Below, in pieces: positions 1-7,195 of a DNA stretch of 64,000 nucleotides; position 1 is the first letter of the stretch; each line of letters starts with the position of its first letter. The notes below the pieces were generated by a model. That model ran no database searches, was not told where the DNA came from, and saw nothing but the letters and a program-made list of their open reading frames with translations. The stretch is from Actinophytocola algeriensis. Its GTDB lineage: Bacteria; Actinomycetota; Actinomycetes; Mycobacteriales; Pseudonocardiaceae. The stretch is taken from contig NZ_JACHJQ010000003.1 in the NCBI RefSeq assembly GCF_014203735.1, positions 107,232 to 171,231 of the forward strand. The letters are read 5' to 3'. The position numbers were made by a program, and so were the translations under genes.

Positions 1-1
1 C

Positions 2-514
2 CAGGTCGCGAAGGCGGTCGGTGCGCGGGTCGCCGTGACCGCGGGTTCCGCGGCGCGGCTCGAGCGGTGTGCCGAGCTGGGCGCGGAGATCCTCGTCAAC
101 TACCGCGAGCAGGACTTCGTCGAGGCGGTCAAGGAAGCCACCGACGGCCGCGGTGCGGACGTGGTGCTCGACAACATGGGCGCGAAGTACCTGCCCCGCA
201 ACGTCGACGTGCTCGCGCGGCTGGGCAGGCTCGTCGTCATCGGCATGCAGGGCGGGGTGAAGGGCGAGCTGAACATCGGCAAGCTGCTGGCGAAGAACGG
301 CACGGTCACCGCGACGTCCCTGCGCTACCGGCCGGTCGCCGAGAAGACCGCGATCTGCCAGGAGCTGGTCGAGAAGCTGTGGCCGCTGATCGACGCGGGC
401 GAGGTCAAGCCGATCACGCACGAGGTGCTGCCGGTCGAGCAGGCCGGCGAGGCGCACCGCAAGCTCGAGGAGGGTGGCATCCTCGGCAAGCTCGTGCTGA
501 AGATGCCCGGCTGA
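2..514 (+). CDS. Quinone oxidoreductase / MDR-family NAD(P)H oxidoreductase, C-terminal part
   Basis: The frame is open from the left edge, so the gene starts outside the window; about 170 residues are present. The visible part is the end of the Rossmann domain and the C-terminal lobe of a zinc-independent medium-chain dehydrogenase/reductase: GAEILVNYREQDF, GADVVLDNMG, then GRLVVIGMQGG, ending HRKLEEGGILGKLVLKMPG, the typical tail of the NADPH:quinone oxidoreductase group (PIG3/QorA-like). Predicted cytosolic NAD(P)H-dependent reductase; the substrate cannot be told. It converges on the next gene with a 32-base gap. The neighbours match the order I remember for mycobacterial Rv3777 (oxidoreductase) and Rv3778c (aminotransferase-like), which supports orthology to Rv3777. 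The family call is firm, the substrate unknown. Confidence 0.85.
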   Translation, partial: QVAKAVGARVAVTAGSAARLERCAELGAEILVNYREQDFVEAVKEATDGRGADVVLDNMGAKYLPRNVDVLARLGRLVVIGMQGGVKGELNIGKLLAKNGTVTATSLRYRPVAEKTAICQELVEKLWPLIDAGEVKPITHEVLPVEQAGEAHRKLEEGGILGKLVLKMPG

Positions 515-546
515 CCGGCGCCGGCTGACCGGCACCGGCTGATCGG

Positions 547-1755
547 CTAGCTGATCGATGTCAGCGCGGCGACGGCCTCGACGAGCGCGTCGATCTCCGC
601 CGACGTCGTGTAGTGCGCGAGACCGACGCGCACCGCGCCGCCGACCTCGGACACCCCGAGCGCGGCGAACACGCCGCTCGGCACGTCGTCGGCGAACGCG
701 CAGATGCCGCGGTCGGCCAGGTGCACGATCGCGGTGGACGCCTTGACGTCGGTGACCGTGAACGCGAGCGCCGGGATGCGGCGCATGGCGTCGCCGATGA
801 CCGTCACGTGCAGCAGGCCGCGCAGCTCGGAGATCAGCTTGCCGAGCATGCCCGCCTGGTAGGACTTGGCGGAACCGACGGAGGTCCGCAGGCGGTCGCG
901 GCGGCTGCCGGTGGCGGCGTCGTCGAGGCTCGCGAGGTAGTCCACGGACGCGACCAGGCCCGCGAGCAGCGGATACGCGTGCTGCCCCAGCTCCATCCGC
1001 CCCGGCCCCGTCTGGTTGGGGCCCAGCGCGCACGCCGGCAGCCGGTCCAGCAGCGACGGGTCGGCGAACGCGAGCGCGCCGACCGAGGGCCCGCCCCACG
1101 CGGTCGCGTTCACCGCGATCACGTCGGCCCCCATGGCCTTGATGTCCAGCGGCACGAACGGCGCCGCCGACGAGGCGTCGACCACGACCAGCGACCCGGT
1201 CTCCTTCGCGAGCGCGGTGATCTTGTTCAGGTCCGGGCGGGTGCCGACGACCCCGGACGCGGCGGTCACGGCCACGACCTTCGTGCGGTGCGTGATCAGG
1301 CTCTCGTACTGCCACGCGGGCAACTCGCACGTTTCGATGTCGATCTCGGCCCACCGCACGGTCGCGCCCGCGCGTTGCGCGACCCGCAGCCACGGCGCGA
1401 TGTTCTGCTGGTGGTCGAGCCGGGACACGGTCACCTCGTCGCCGATGACCCAGCCCCCGCCGACGGCCTCCGCGAGCCGCTGCAGCAGCACCGCGGGGTT
1501 CGGCCCGAGCACGACGCCGGCCGGGTCGCAGCCGGCCAGGTCGGCGATGGCGCGGCGGGCGGCGTCGACGATGGCCTCCGCGCGCTGGGAGGCGGGGAAC
1601 ACGCCACCCGGCCCCGACACGGGCGCGCGCAGCGCGGTGGAGACGGCGGTGGCGACCTGCTCCGGCACCTGCATACCCGCTGGGGCGTCCAGGTGGATCC
1701 AGCCATCACCCAACGCGGGGAACCAGCCCCGAATCGCAGCGACGTCGAACGCCAT
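547..1755 (-). CDS. Class V aminotransferase / cysteine-desulfurase-like protein lacking the PLP lysine
   Basis: 402 residues with the fold pattern of SufS/NifS-type enzymes: HLDAPAGMQVP near residue 21, SRLDHQQNIAPWLR near 111, VVAVTAASGVVGT near 160, VVVDASSAAPF near 191. In active cysteine desulfurases the next motif is SAHK-x-x-GP; here it reads VNATAWGGPSVG, which puts Ala219 where the PLP-binding lysine should be. The same change (NAHAWGGP), as I remember it, occurs in mycobacterial Rv3778c, so this looks like a family trait, not local damage. Known: without that lysine no Schiff base can form. Inference: a catalytically inert or repurposed member. It starts at ATG 1755, divergent from bpa. 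Function unknown. Confidence 0.85.
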   Translation of the reverse strand: MAFDVAAIRGWFPALGDGWIHLDAPAGMQVPEQVATAVSTALRAPVSGPGGVFPASQRAEAIVDAARRAIADLAGCDPAGVVLGPNPAVLLQRLAEAVGGGWVIGDEVTVSRLDHQQNIAPWLRVAQRAGATVRWAEIDIETCELPAWQYESLITHRTKVVAVTAASGVVGTRPDLNKITALAKETGSLVVVDASSAAPFVPLDIKAMGADVIAVNATAWGGPSVGALAFADPSLLDRLPACALGPNQTGPGRMELGQHAYPLLAGLVASVDYLASLDDAATGSRRDRLRTSVGSAKSYQAGMLGKLISELRGLLHVTVIGDAMRRIPALAFTVTDVKASTAIVHLADRGICAFADDVPSGVFAALGVSEVGGAVRVGLAHYTTSAEIDALVEAVAALTSIS

Positions 1756-1831
1756 GGCTCAACACCGTACGGAGCCACGCGGGGGGCTCGTTTGGGGGGT
1801 GCTCGTGACGGCTACCCTCGGACTCGTGCAG

Positions 1832-2362
1832 ATGAACCCTGGCCAGGAGAACGAGCAGCCGCAGCACGTGGTCGTGATGGGCCCCGACGGTGCGCCCGTC
1901 GGCGCCGCCACGCTGGCGGACGGCGAGAACGCCGAGTCGGTCGGCGACATGGTGGAACAGCCTGCCAAGGTCATGCGTATCGGCACGATGATCAAGCAGC
2001 TGCTGGAGGAAGTCCGGGCGGCACCGCTGGACGAGGCGTCCCGCAATCGTTTGCGGGAGATCCACATGCGGTCCATCTCCGAATTGGAGGACGGGCTCGC
2101 GCCGGAGCTCCAGGAGGAGCTGGAGCGGCTGTCGCTGCCGTTCACCGAGGAGAACACCCCGTCGGACGCCGAGCTGCGGATCGCGCAGGCCCAGCTCGTC
2201 GGCTGGCTGGAGGGGCTCTTCCACGGCATCCAGACCGCCCTGTTCGCGCAGCAGATGGCCGCGCGGGTGCAGCTGGAGCAGATGCGCCGCGGCCTCCCGC
2301 CGGGCTCGGGTGGCGACGTGCAGGAAGGGCCGGGCATCCGGGGTACCGGTCAGTACCTCTGA
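1832..2362 (+). CDS. bpa: Bacterial proteasome activator Bpa (PafE)
   Basis: 176 residues, the usual size for Bpa. Bpa forms a ring that docks on the 20S proteasome and opens its gate for ATP-independent degradation of unfolded proteins in actinobacteria. Visible: an acidic flexible N-terminus (MNPGQENEQPQHVVVMG), a central four-helix region (PAKVMRIGTMIKQLLEEVR; EASRNRLREIHMRSISELE; ELRIAQAQLVGWLEGLFHG) and a C-terminal tail ending GTGQYL. The last residues are the docking motif (HbYX-like GQYL) that inserts in proteasome pockets. I chose ATG 1832 because it gives the familiar N-terminus; in-frame GTGs at 1826 and 1805 are possible and no clear ribosome site separates them. It is divergent from the aminotransferase-like gene, as in mycobacteria (Rv3780 near Rv3778c). 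Confidence 0.92.
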   Translation: MNPGQENEQPQHVVVMGPDGAPVGAATLADGENAESVGDMVEQPAKVMRIGTMIKQLLEEVRAAPLDEASRNRLREIHMRSISELEDGLAPELQEELERLSLPFTEENTPSDAELRIAQAQLVGWLEGLFHGIQTALFAQQMAARVQLEQMRRGLPPGSGGDVQEGPGIRGTGQYL

Positions 2363-2582
2363 CGCCACCCCTGACGTCTCTGCCGGGGACCGGTCCCGTG
2401 CGCCGGGCTTACCGTCGTGGCCGGGCCGGACCGCGACCAGCCGTCGTACCTAGGGGTCGGCGCTCGCCCCATGGTCTTCCTGAACGCCAGTGCCAGGCTC
2501 TGCCCGGACCTGGACGCGCTCGGCGCGGACCTCCAGCGCACGGTGCGCGGCTGTACATCCACGCGCACCGCGCCTCCGGTGG

Positions 2583-3068
2583 CTACAGGAGGACCGGCGT
2601 GCCCTTCTCGAACGACAGCAGGTAACGCTTGCGGGGCAGCCCGCCGCCGTAGCCGGTGAGGCTGCCGGTCGAGCCGACGACGCGGTGGCACGGGACGATG
2701 ATGCTGATCGGGTTCTTGCCGTTCGCGAGGCCGACCGCGCGGGCCGCGCTCGGCCTGCCGAGGCGTTCGGCCAGCTCGCCGTAGGTGGTGGTCTCGCCGT
2801 ACGGGATCGTCGTCAGCTCTGTCCACACGCGACGCTGGAACTCCGTGCCGTGCATGGCGAGTGGCACGTCGAAGTCCGTCAGGCCGCCGTCGAAGTACGC
2901 GGTCAGCTGCTCGATCACGTCGTGGGTGTGGCGGTCGTCGCGGGGGCCGAAGATCTCCTCGGCGGGGCGGTGCCGCTGCTCGTCCATGTACAGCCCACAC
3001 AACACGCCGTCGCTCGCCACGAGAGTCAGCGGGCCGACGGGGCTGTCCATCACGGTGTGGGTGCGCAT
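2583..3068 (-). CDS. ogt: Methylated-DNA--protein-cysteine S-methyltransferase
   Basis: 161 residues, the normal length for a stand-alone O6-alkylguanine-DNA alkyltransferase. It repairs O6-methylguanine by a one-time transfer of the alkyl group to its own cysteine. The active-site motif PCHRV is present with Cys127 as acceptor, preceded by the HTH/arginine-finger region (FQRRVWTELTTIPYGETTTY, residues 77-96) and the asparagine hinge (NGKNP near 116). The N-terminal domain begins MRTHTVMDSPVGPLTL, which fixes the ATG at 3068 although the frame stays open far upstream. It is divergent from the PEP-mutase-family gene; the shared upstream region holds a long perfect inverted repeat (3103-3156). 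Confidence 0.95.
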   Translation of the reverse strand: MRTHTVMDSPVGPLTLVASDGVLCGLYMDEQRHRPAEEIFGPRDDRHTHDVIEQLTAYFDGGLTDFDVPLAMHGTEFQRRVWTELTTIPYGETTTYGELAERLGRPSAARAVGLANGKNPISIIVPCHRVVGSTGSLTGYGGGLPRKRYLLSFEKGTPVLL

Positions 3069-3102
3069 GGGACCACCGTGCCCGTCCGCGCGGGTGCGCG
3101 CT

Positions 3103-3156
3103 GGCCGTTTTCGGACATCCACGTGGACAGGGGCACGGTCATGTCCGAAAACGGCC
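3103..3156. promoter_or_regulatory. Perfect 16-bp inverted repeat between ogt and the PEP-mutase-like gene
   Basis: GGCCGTTTTCGGACAT (3103-3118) is repeated exactly in reverse complement at 3141-3156 (ATGTCCGAAAACGGCC), with a 22-base spacer. The arms fill the intergenic space of a divergent gene pair, 36-51 bases from each start. Either a large operator or an RNA hairpin in the leader of the rightward gene; the sequence alone does not decide. A partial copy of the half-site (CCGGACATGACA) covers the start codon of the rightward gene. Confidence 0.6.
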
Positions 3157-3191
3157 GGAAACGGGGTGCGCGCGCTGGTGGAGTACCGGAC

Positions 3192-3932
3192 ATGACATTT
3201 CGTGAACGCCACCACGGCGGCGCGCCGCTCGTCCTCCCCAACGCCTGGGACGCCGCGAGCGCCCGGATCATCGAGCGGGCAGGTGCCGAGGCCATCGCCA
3301 CCACCAGCGCCGGGGTCGCGTGGAGCCTCGGCGTGCCGGACGGGGACCGGCTCGACGTCGACGAGGCCGTGGCCGCGGTCACGCGGATCGTGCGCGCGGT
3401 GGACGTGCCGGTGACGGCCGACATCGAGAGCGGGTACGGCGACGTCGCGCGGACGGTGCGGCTGGTGCGGGACGCGGGCGCGGCCGGGATCAACATCGAG
3501 GACGGGCTCGTCGCGGCGCCGGAACGGATCGCGGCGGCGCGGGCCGTGGGCGGGGACCTGTTCGTGAACGCGCGCATCGACACGTTCCTGCGGTCGGCGG
3601 TCGGGGTGGACGAGACGGTGTCGCGGGCGAAGACGTACGTGGACGCCGGGGCGGACGGGGTGTTCGTGCCCGGTGTGTACGACCCGGCGGTGATCGCGGA
3701 GCTGGTGTCGCGGATCCCGGCGCCGCTGAACGTGATGGCGGGACCGGGGGCGCCGTCGGTCTCCGCGCTCGCCGAACTGGGGGTGCGGCGGGTGAGCGTG
3801 GGCCCGGCGATCGCGGCGGCGGCGTACTCGCTCGTGGCGGCGGCGGCCGCGGAGATCCTGACGGAGGGGACGTACGGCACATCGGACGCGACGCTGACGT
3901 ACGGTGACCTCGACGGGTATTTCGCTCACTGA
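3192..3932 (+). CDS. Isocitrate lyase / PEP mutase superfamily protein
   Basis: 246 residues. The sequence follows the PEP mutase/2-methylisocitrate lyase barrel: PLVLPNAWDAASARIIERAG (residues 12-31), AIATTSAGVAWSLG, then the metal-site strand VPVTADIESGYGD near residue 77, INIEDG near 102, VNARIDTF near 124 and a late MAGPGAPSV. The short actinobacterial members of this family lack the CGH/KKCGHL loop of true isocitrate lyases, and so does this protein; a carbon-carbon or carbon-phosphorus lyase or oxaloacetate-hydrolase-like activity is plausible but the substrate is not known. ATG 3192 was chosen because homology begins there; upstream frame is open but non-coding in character. Followed by a hairpin at 3947-3990. 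Confidence 0.88.
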   Translation: MTFRERHHGGAPLVLPNAWDAASARIIERAGAEAIATTSAGVAWSLGVPDGDRLDVDEAVAAVTRIVRAVDVPVTADIESGYGDVARTVRLVRDAGAAGINIEDGLVAAPERIAAARAVGGDLFVNARIDTFLRSAVGVDETVSRAKTYVDAGADGVFVPGVYDPAVIAELVSRIPAPLNVMAGPGAPSVSALAELGVRRVSVGPAIAAAAYSLVAAAAAEILTEGTYGTSDATLTYGDLDGYFAH

Positions 3933-3946
3933 CCGCATTCCCCATA

Positions 3947-3990
3947 AGAAACCATCCGGTCGGCATTGACATACCGATCGGTTGGTTTCT
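3947..3990. terminator. Imperfect 17-bp inverted repeat (terminator or operator)
   Basis: AGAAACCATCCGGTCGG (3947-3963) pairs with CCGATCGGTTGGTTTCT (3974-3990) at 15 of 17 positions around a 10-base loop, 15 bases after the PEP-mutase-like stop codon, so it can fold as a terminator. The right arm contains the perfect palindrome ACCGATCGGT next to a TTGACA hexamer (3966-3971), a layout also typical of a TetR-type operator upstream of the next gene. Both readings remain open. Confidence 0.45.
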
Positions 3991-4153
3991 GCTTGTGACG
4001 TAGGACACGTACCAGGTCAGGAGGGGTGCCGCGGCAATGCGGCACGTTCACGGTTGCGGGTTCCACGCTGATTCCACCGGCGGTCATCCGCGCCGTGAAA
4101 GCCTGAGTTGGTCCCGGTTTTCACCGGTACGACACAATAAATGGGGAAATACC

Positions 4154-4648
4154 ATGACAATCTCGATCACGAACCGGCCGGCCCCGGTGTGGCTCCGAGA
4201 ACTCGCCCACGGCCGCGCGGAATACGAGGAACTACTTGGCTGGCCGGTCGCTGTACAGGTGGGCAACAGGTTGCTCATCGTCGCGATCGGCGCGACCGTC
4301 GAAGCGGTCACGATGCCCGCGGGACTGGGTGCGAGGGTCCGCGCGGAAATGGGGATAGCGATGCTGTCCGGTCCGGTGGTGGCCGACCCGGCCGGCGTCC
4401 GCTGGACGTTCATCACGAAGCCACTCGATCACCTGCGGCCGAACATCGCGGCCGATCTCTCTCACTTGCGGGTGGTGGTGGCTCCACACGGGAGCCACGT
4501 CACAATCCCGACCGGTCCCGAGGTGTCGACGGGGAACGGGTGGCGCTGGATCGAGCGGCCCGCGCCGGGCAGGTCGCTGCCGCCCGCGTACGCGGTGATC
4601 GCGGTGACACGCCGTCTGGCAGCATTGGACCACTCGCTCGCGGCGTAG
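4154..4648 (+). CDS. Unrecognised actinobacterial protein (faint primase/polymerase N-domain resemblance)
   Basis: 164 residues from ATG 4154 (preceded by GGGGAAATACC); an upstream in-frame ATG at 4037 would add 39 residues of non-protein-like sequence, so I prefer the downstream start. The protein is mixed alpha/beta: WLRELAHGRAEYEELLGWPV near residue 12, a strand NRLLIVAIGATVEAV, a helix LGARVRAEMGIAM, then VRWTFITKPL and a C-terminal AYAVIAVTRRLAAL. I do not recognise a family with certainty. From memory, similar short proteins in Pseudonocardiaceae are sometimes labelled as bifunctional DNA primase/polymerase N-terminal domain, but I see no catalytic acidic motif to back this. No operon partner. 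Soluble, no signal peptide. Confidence 0.7.
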   Translation: MTISITNRPAPVWLRELAHGRAEYEELLGWPVAVQVGNRLLIVAIGATVEAVTMPAGLGARVRAEMGIAMLSGPVVADPAGVRWTFITKPLDHLRPNIAADLSHLRVVVAPHGSHVTIPTGPEVSTGNGWRWIERPAPGRSLPPAYAVIAVTRRLAALDHSLAA

Positions 4649-4736
4649 CCCGCGCGACGTGGTGGCTCACGGTGTGAGTGCCGGACGCCAGCCGGCGCTC
4701 ACATCGGAGCAGCCAACGCGCCTTGGCGGGACATGA

Positions 4737-4768
4737 CTTCGCGAAGGGCACCTTCAGAACGCTGAAGG
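4737..4768. repeat. Paired palindromes of a likely dispersed intergenic repeat
   Basis: CTTCGCGAAG (4737-4746, perfect palindrome) is followed by the hairpin CCTTCAG-AACG-CTGAAGG (4751-4768). From memory, sequences of the type GAAGGGCACCTTCAG are common intergenic repeats in Amycolatopsis and its relatives. Only one copy is in this window, so the repeat status is inference. Confidence 0.35.
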
Positions 4769-4965
4769 AAAGCCGGCCGAGCAGCGGGACAAAGACCGCC
4801 CACGTGACAACTCGGCAAAACTCCAGGGAAACACGACCACACCCAGCCAAACTTGGCTGCAGAACGGCCGAAACGCCCGTACGGCAGCCCCCACCCGAAC
4901 CCGGGGGCGTCCCGCCTTGCCAGTCTATCAGCTGGGGGCGGAAAGTACAGGCGTGTGGGCCGAAC

Positions 4966-4993
4966 TGTGGATAACTGGGTGGGCTGTGGATAA
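4966..4993 (-). promoter_or_regulatory. Two perfect DnaA boxes, 19 bp apart
   Basis: TGTGGATAA occurs at 4966-4974 and again at 4985-4993, each the exact complement of the consensus DnaA box TTATCCACA, in the same orientation and with start-to-start spacing of 19 bp. A weaker look-alike, TTGTCCAGC, lies just downstream near 5004. There is no dnaA, dnaN or AT-rich unwinding region nearby, so this is not the chromosomal origin; it may titrate DnaA or regulate a neighbour. Confidence 0.6.
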
Positions 4994-5081
4994 CTCCGAC
5001 CCGTTGTCCAGCGTGAGACGCGGGCACCGACGGTCCCGGGCGACGTGGTGGCGCCCCTGTGGACAGACCGGGTCCGTACGC

Positions 5082-5117
5082 AGAGGTGGCGGCCACCCCG
5101 CGGCGGCCGCCACCTCT
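5082..5117 (-). terminator. Hairpin ending the leftward YbaB/EspC/WXG-like operon
   Basis: AGAGGTGGCGGCC (5082-5094) and GGCCGCCACCTCT (5105-5117) form a perfect 13-bp stem with a 10-base loop, 17 bases past the stop codon of the leftward gene. No U-tract follows, which is usual for actinobacterial terminators. Confidence 0.65.
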
Positions 5118-5133
5118 CATTACGCGCGCCCGG

Positions 5134-5937
5134 TCAGGCCTTGGACATCTCCCAGGGGGCGTTCTGCCCCTTGTTCTCCTTGTGGCTGGAGTCGGAGATG
5201 TCAGTGGTGAGGGTCGGCCAGTGGCCGCCGGGGAAGCCCTCGTTGTTGGTGATCCGCTGGTTCAGGTCCTTGATCGACGGGAGCAGCGAGCCCGCCACGA
5301 AGGCCTCCAGCGCGGCCAGCGCGGCAGCGATGATGCCCCACACCTTCGCCGCCGACACGCCTGCCGCGGCGGCTGCCGGGGGTGCGCCCGCACCGGTCGC
5401 CGCCGCACCCGCCTCCGCGGTCAGCTCCACCACGAACGAGACGATGGCGGCGACGATGGCGAGCCACGCCACGCCGATCGCGATGGCCATCTTGGTCAGC
5501 ACGTCGTCGATCTCGTCGGCCGCGCTCTTCACCGCGCCGAGCGCCTTCTGCTGCAGCGGCAGGATGTTCTTGTAGGCGTCGGCCGCGCCGCCCTTCCACT
5601 CGTCGTCGGTCTTCAGCGAACCGATGTGGAAGACGTCCTGCCACGTGCTCGTCTTGCCGCCGACCTGCTCGGTCCACGTGTTGCCGTGGTTCCACAGCGT
5701 CCACGGGACACCCGGCTGCGTGATGATCTTGCCGATCTCCGTGAGGATCTTGCCGATGAAGTCGCCGACCGCCTTGAGCGCCTGGTTGATCTTCTCCATC
5801 AGGAAGCCCGGCAGCCAGTCCAGCACCGAGTTGATGTTGTCGATCAGCCGCTGGAACTGCTTGGGGATCTCGTCCAGCGCCTCCCGCACGCGCTTGAGGA
5901 TGTCCTGGAACTCGGCGTCACTCAGAATCCCGCCCAT
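5134..5937 (-). CDS. WXG100-like type VII secretion-associated membrane protein
   Basis: 267 residues. The N-terminal half is amphipathic helix (EFQDILKRVREALDEIPKQF; LMEKINQALKAVGDFIGKIL). Residues about 112-121 read DDEWKGGAADAYKN, a W-x-G turn of the WXG100 type flanked by helices, which suggests an ESX-like helical hairpin. Two hydrophobic segments follow: MAIAIGVAWLAIVAAIVSFV (about 149-168) and an Ala-rich one near WGIIAAALAALEAFVAGSLL. The C-terminus is polar. It is last in a leftward operon, seven bases after the EspC-like gene. The same gene order (YbaB-like, EspC-like, WXG-like cargo) recurs at 34558-50829, where the cargo is a giant toxin; here the cargo position is taken by a protein with no toxin domain. 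Probable type VII cargo or membrane partner; exact role unknown. Confidence 0.75.
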   Translation of the reverse strand: MGGILSDAEFQDILKRVREALDEIPKQFQRLIDNINSVLDWLPGFLMEKINQALKAVGDFIGKILTEIGKIITQPGVPWTLWNHGNTWTEQVGGKTSTWQDVFHIGSLKTDDEWKGGAADAYKNILPLQQKALGAVKSAADEIDDVLTKMAIAIGVAWLAIVAAIVSFVVELTAEAGAAATGAGAPPAAAAAGVSAAKVWGIIAAALAALEAFVAGSLLPSIKDLNQRITNNEGFPGGHWPTLTTDISDSSHKENKGQNAPWEMSKA

Positions 5938-5944
5938 GTCTCCC

Positions 5945-6265
5945 TCACCAAACGTTGTTCAAGCGGTGGACGCCGGCTTCTTCTTCTTGCTGGTAGGTCT
6001 GCGCCGATGCCGTCAGCGAGTCGGCGACGCCGCGGCACGTGGTCTCGCCCTCGCCGAGCAGGCGGACGAACTTGCTCTGGAAGTCGGCGTAGAGCTGCGT
6101 GATACCGCACTTGTCCGCGATGTAGGAAAAGTGCAGCGCCTCCAGGTCGAGACCGTCCGCTGTGGACTTGGCGGCGGCGAGGTCGTCCGCGCAGCCGGTC
6201 CACTGCGTGGCGTCGTCGCGCAAGGCGGTCAGCGCCAAGTCGTACTGCTCCGGGGTCGGGGCCAT
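5945..6265 (-). CDS. EspC-like type VII secretion target protein
   Basis: 106 residues, wholly helical, the size and pattern of the ESX-1 EspC/secretion-target family (WXG100 superfold). It has a paired-helix layout, ALTALRDDATQWTGCADDL, then LYADFQSKFVRLLGEGETTC and GVADSLTASAQTYQQEEEAG. Near the C-terminus YQQEE fits the Y-x-x-x-[D/E] signal used by type VII substrates. It begins at ATG 6265 with GGAGG upstream, 22 bases after the YbaB-like gene. Likely secreted as a dimer, perhaps with the downstream WXG-like protein. Family call from pattern, not from a search. Confidence 0.75.
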   Translation of the reverse strand: MAPTPEQYDLALTALRDDATQWTGCADDLAAAKSTADGLDLEALHFSYIADKCGITQLYADFQSKFVRLLGEGETTCRGVADSLTASAQTYQQEEEAGVHRLNNVW

Positions 6266-6287
6266 CGGAGAGTCCTCCCTCTTCTCT

Positions 6288-7019
6288 TCAGCGGTCGAGG
6301 CCGAACAGCCTCGCCACGAACTCCTGTGGGTCTGCGGTGCGCGCCTGCAGCTCGGCGACCGCGCTGTCGGTCCGGCGGACCGGGGCCTCCTCGGCCGCCC
6401 GCCGGTACGCGGCCTCGAACGCGCTGTGCAGCTCGCTCGCGACCTCCAGGTGGTTGGCGCCGCCGATCCACATGGTGTTCGTCTCGACGCGCACCTCGGC
6501 GACCGTCGTGCCGTTGAGCGCGACGACCACGTGGCCGCCGTCGCTCTTCCCCTTCACCAGCGCGGGCAGCGCGGGTTCAGGGGCCCTGCGACGGCCCCGC
6601 TCTGACGGGTTCGTCTCCTGGCCGACGCGGTGCAGCAGGTACAGCAGGTCCTCGATCGCGGCGGCCGACGGGTTGATCGTCACCGGCGCCGGCGTGCGCG
6701 GCGGCGCGGGCTCATCGGGTTCGGCACCGGCCTCGGCCACGCGGTCCGCCCACTCCGTCACCCGGTTGGCGGTCGCGGCGTTGACGGCCTCGGCCACGGT
6801 GGCGCCGAGCTTGCGCGGATCGATCGTCCGGTCCCAGTCCGGTGCCAGCTCGACGTCGGTGACCTGGCCGTCGGCGTTCACGGCGACGGTGACCAGCTCG
6901 GTCTCGTCGTGGCCGGTGAAGGTCTTCTCCGCGTCCTGCTCGACGGAGAAGATCCGGGCGAAACGAGCTGCTTCCCCCGCGAGCCGGTGCAGTTCTTCGA
7001 AGCCGGCTGGTGTGGTCAC
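6288..7019 (-). CDS. YbaB/EbfC-like protein of a type VII cluster
   Basis: 243 residues, starting at GTG 7019 behind GGAGGTAGTCC. Two YbaB-like folds can be read: residues 20-90 (FSVEQDAEKTFTG ... VTVAVNADGQVTDVELAPDW ... KLGATVAEAVNAA) and 155-220 (HVVVALNGTTVAEVRVETNT ... NHLEVASELHSAFEAAYRRA). The strand-strand-turn-helix pattern with DGxVxxVxL is the hallmark of the family. YbaB proteins bind DNA as dimers, but members inside actinobacterial type VII loci more likely act as partners or chaperones of secreted proteins (inference). First gene of the leftward operon; a separate YbaB-like gene precedes the giant toxin at 34558. Confidence 0.75.
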   Translation of the reverse strand: MTTPAGFEELHRLAGEAARFARIFSVEQDAEKTFTGHDETELVTVAVNADGQVTDVELAPDWDRTIDPRKLGATVAEAVNAATANRVTEWADRVAEAGAEPDEPAPPRTPAPVTINPSAAAIEDLLYLLHRVGQETNPSERGRRRAPEPALPALVKGKSDGGHVVVALNGTTVAEVRVETNTMWIGGANHLEVASELHSAFEAAYRRAAEEAPVRRTDSAVAELQARTADPQEFVARLFGLDR

Positions 7020-7195
7020 GGACTACCTCCTGGTCGCGATCGGCCCTGCGACGAGGAGGTGGGAGTGGCCGTTCCCGGCCGGTTGCGATTGTTCGCCGAA
7101 GCAAACCGAAACCTGGCACACTCCGGGCGGAACCGCGGCGGCGGCCGGTACATCTACCCTTCCGAGATCCAGACCAGGAAGCCCCGGGGGAGCAC

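Larger units (their letters stand above)
4649..5133. other. Intergenic region of about 485 bp
   Basis: No reading frame here has coding character. It holds, in order, two small palindromes (4737-4768), a C-rich tract near 4880-4915, two perfect DnaA boxes (4966-4993) and a strong hairpin (5082-5117) that ends the leftward operon to its right. The remainder shows nothing I can name. Confidence 0.6.

Noticed and set aside
2398..2582. A small gene between bpa and ogt
   Set aside because: Open frames here lack ribosome sites and protein-like composition; I see no feature beyond the palindrome at 2386-2397.
613..2625. A long rightward frame covering the aminotransferase-like gene and bpa
   Set aside because: Low-complexity Arg/Gly/Ala shadow; both genes in the other frames have clear family motifs.
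4649..5133. Chromosomal or plasmid replication origin
   Set aside because: Two DnaA boxes only, no AT-rich region, no dnaA/dnaN or rep gene nearby.
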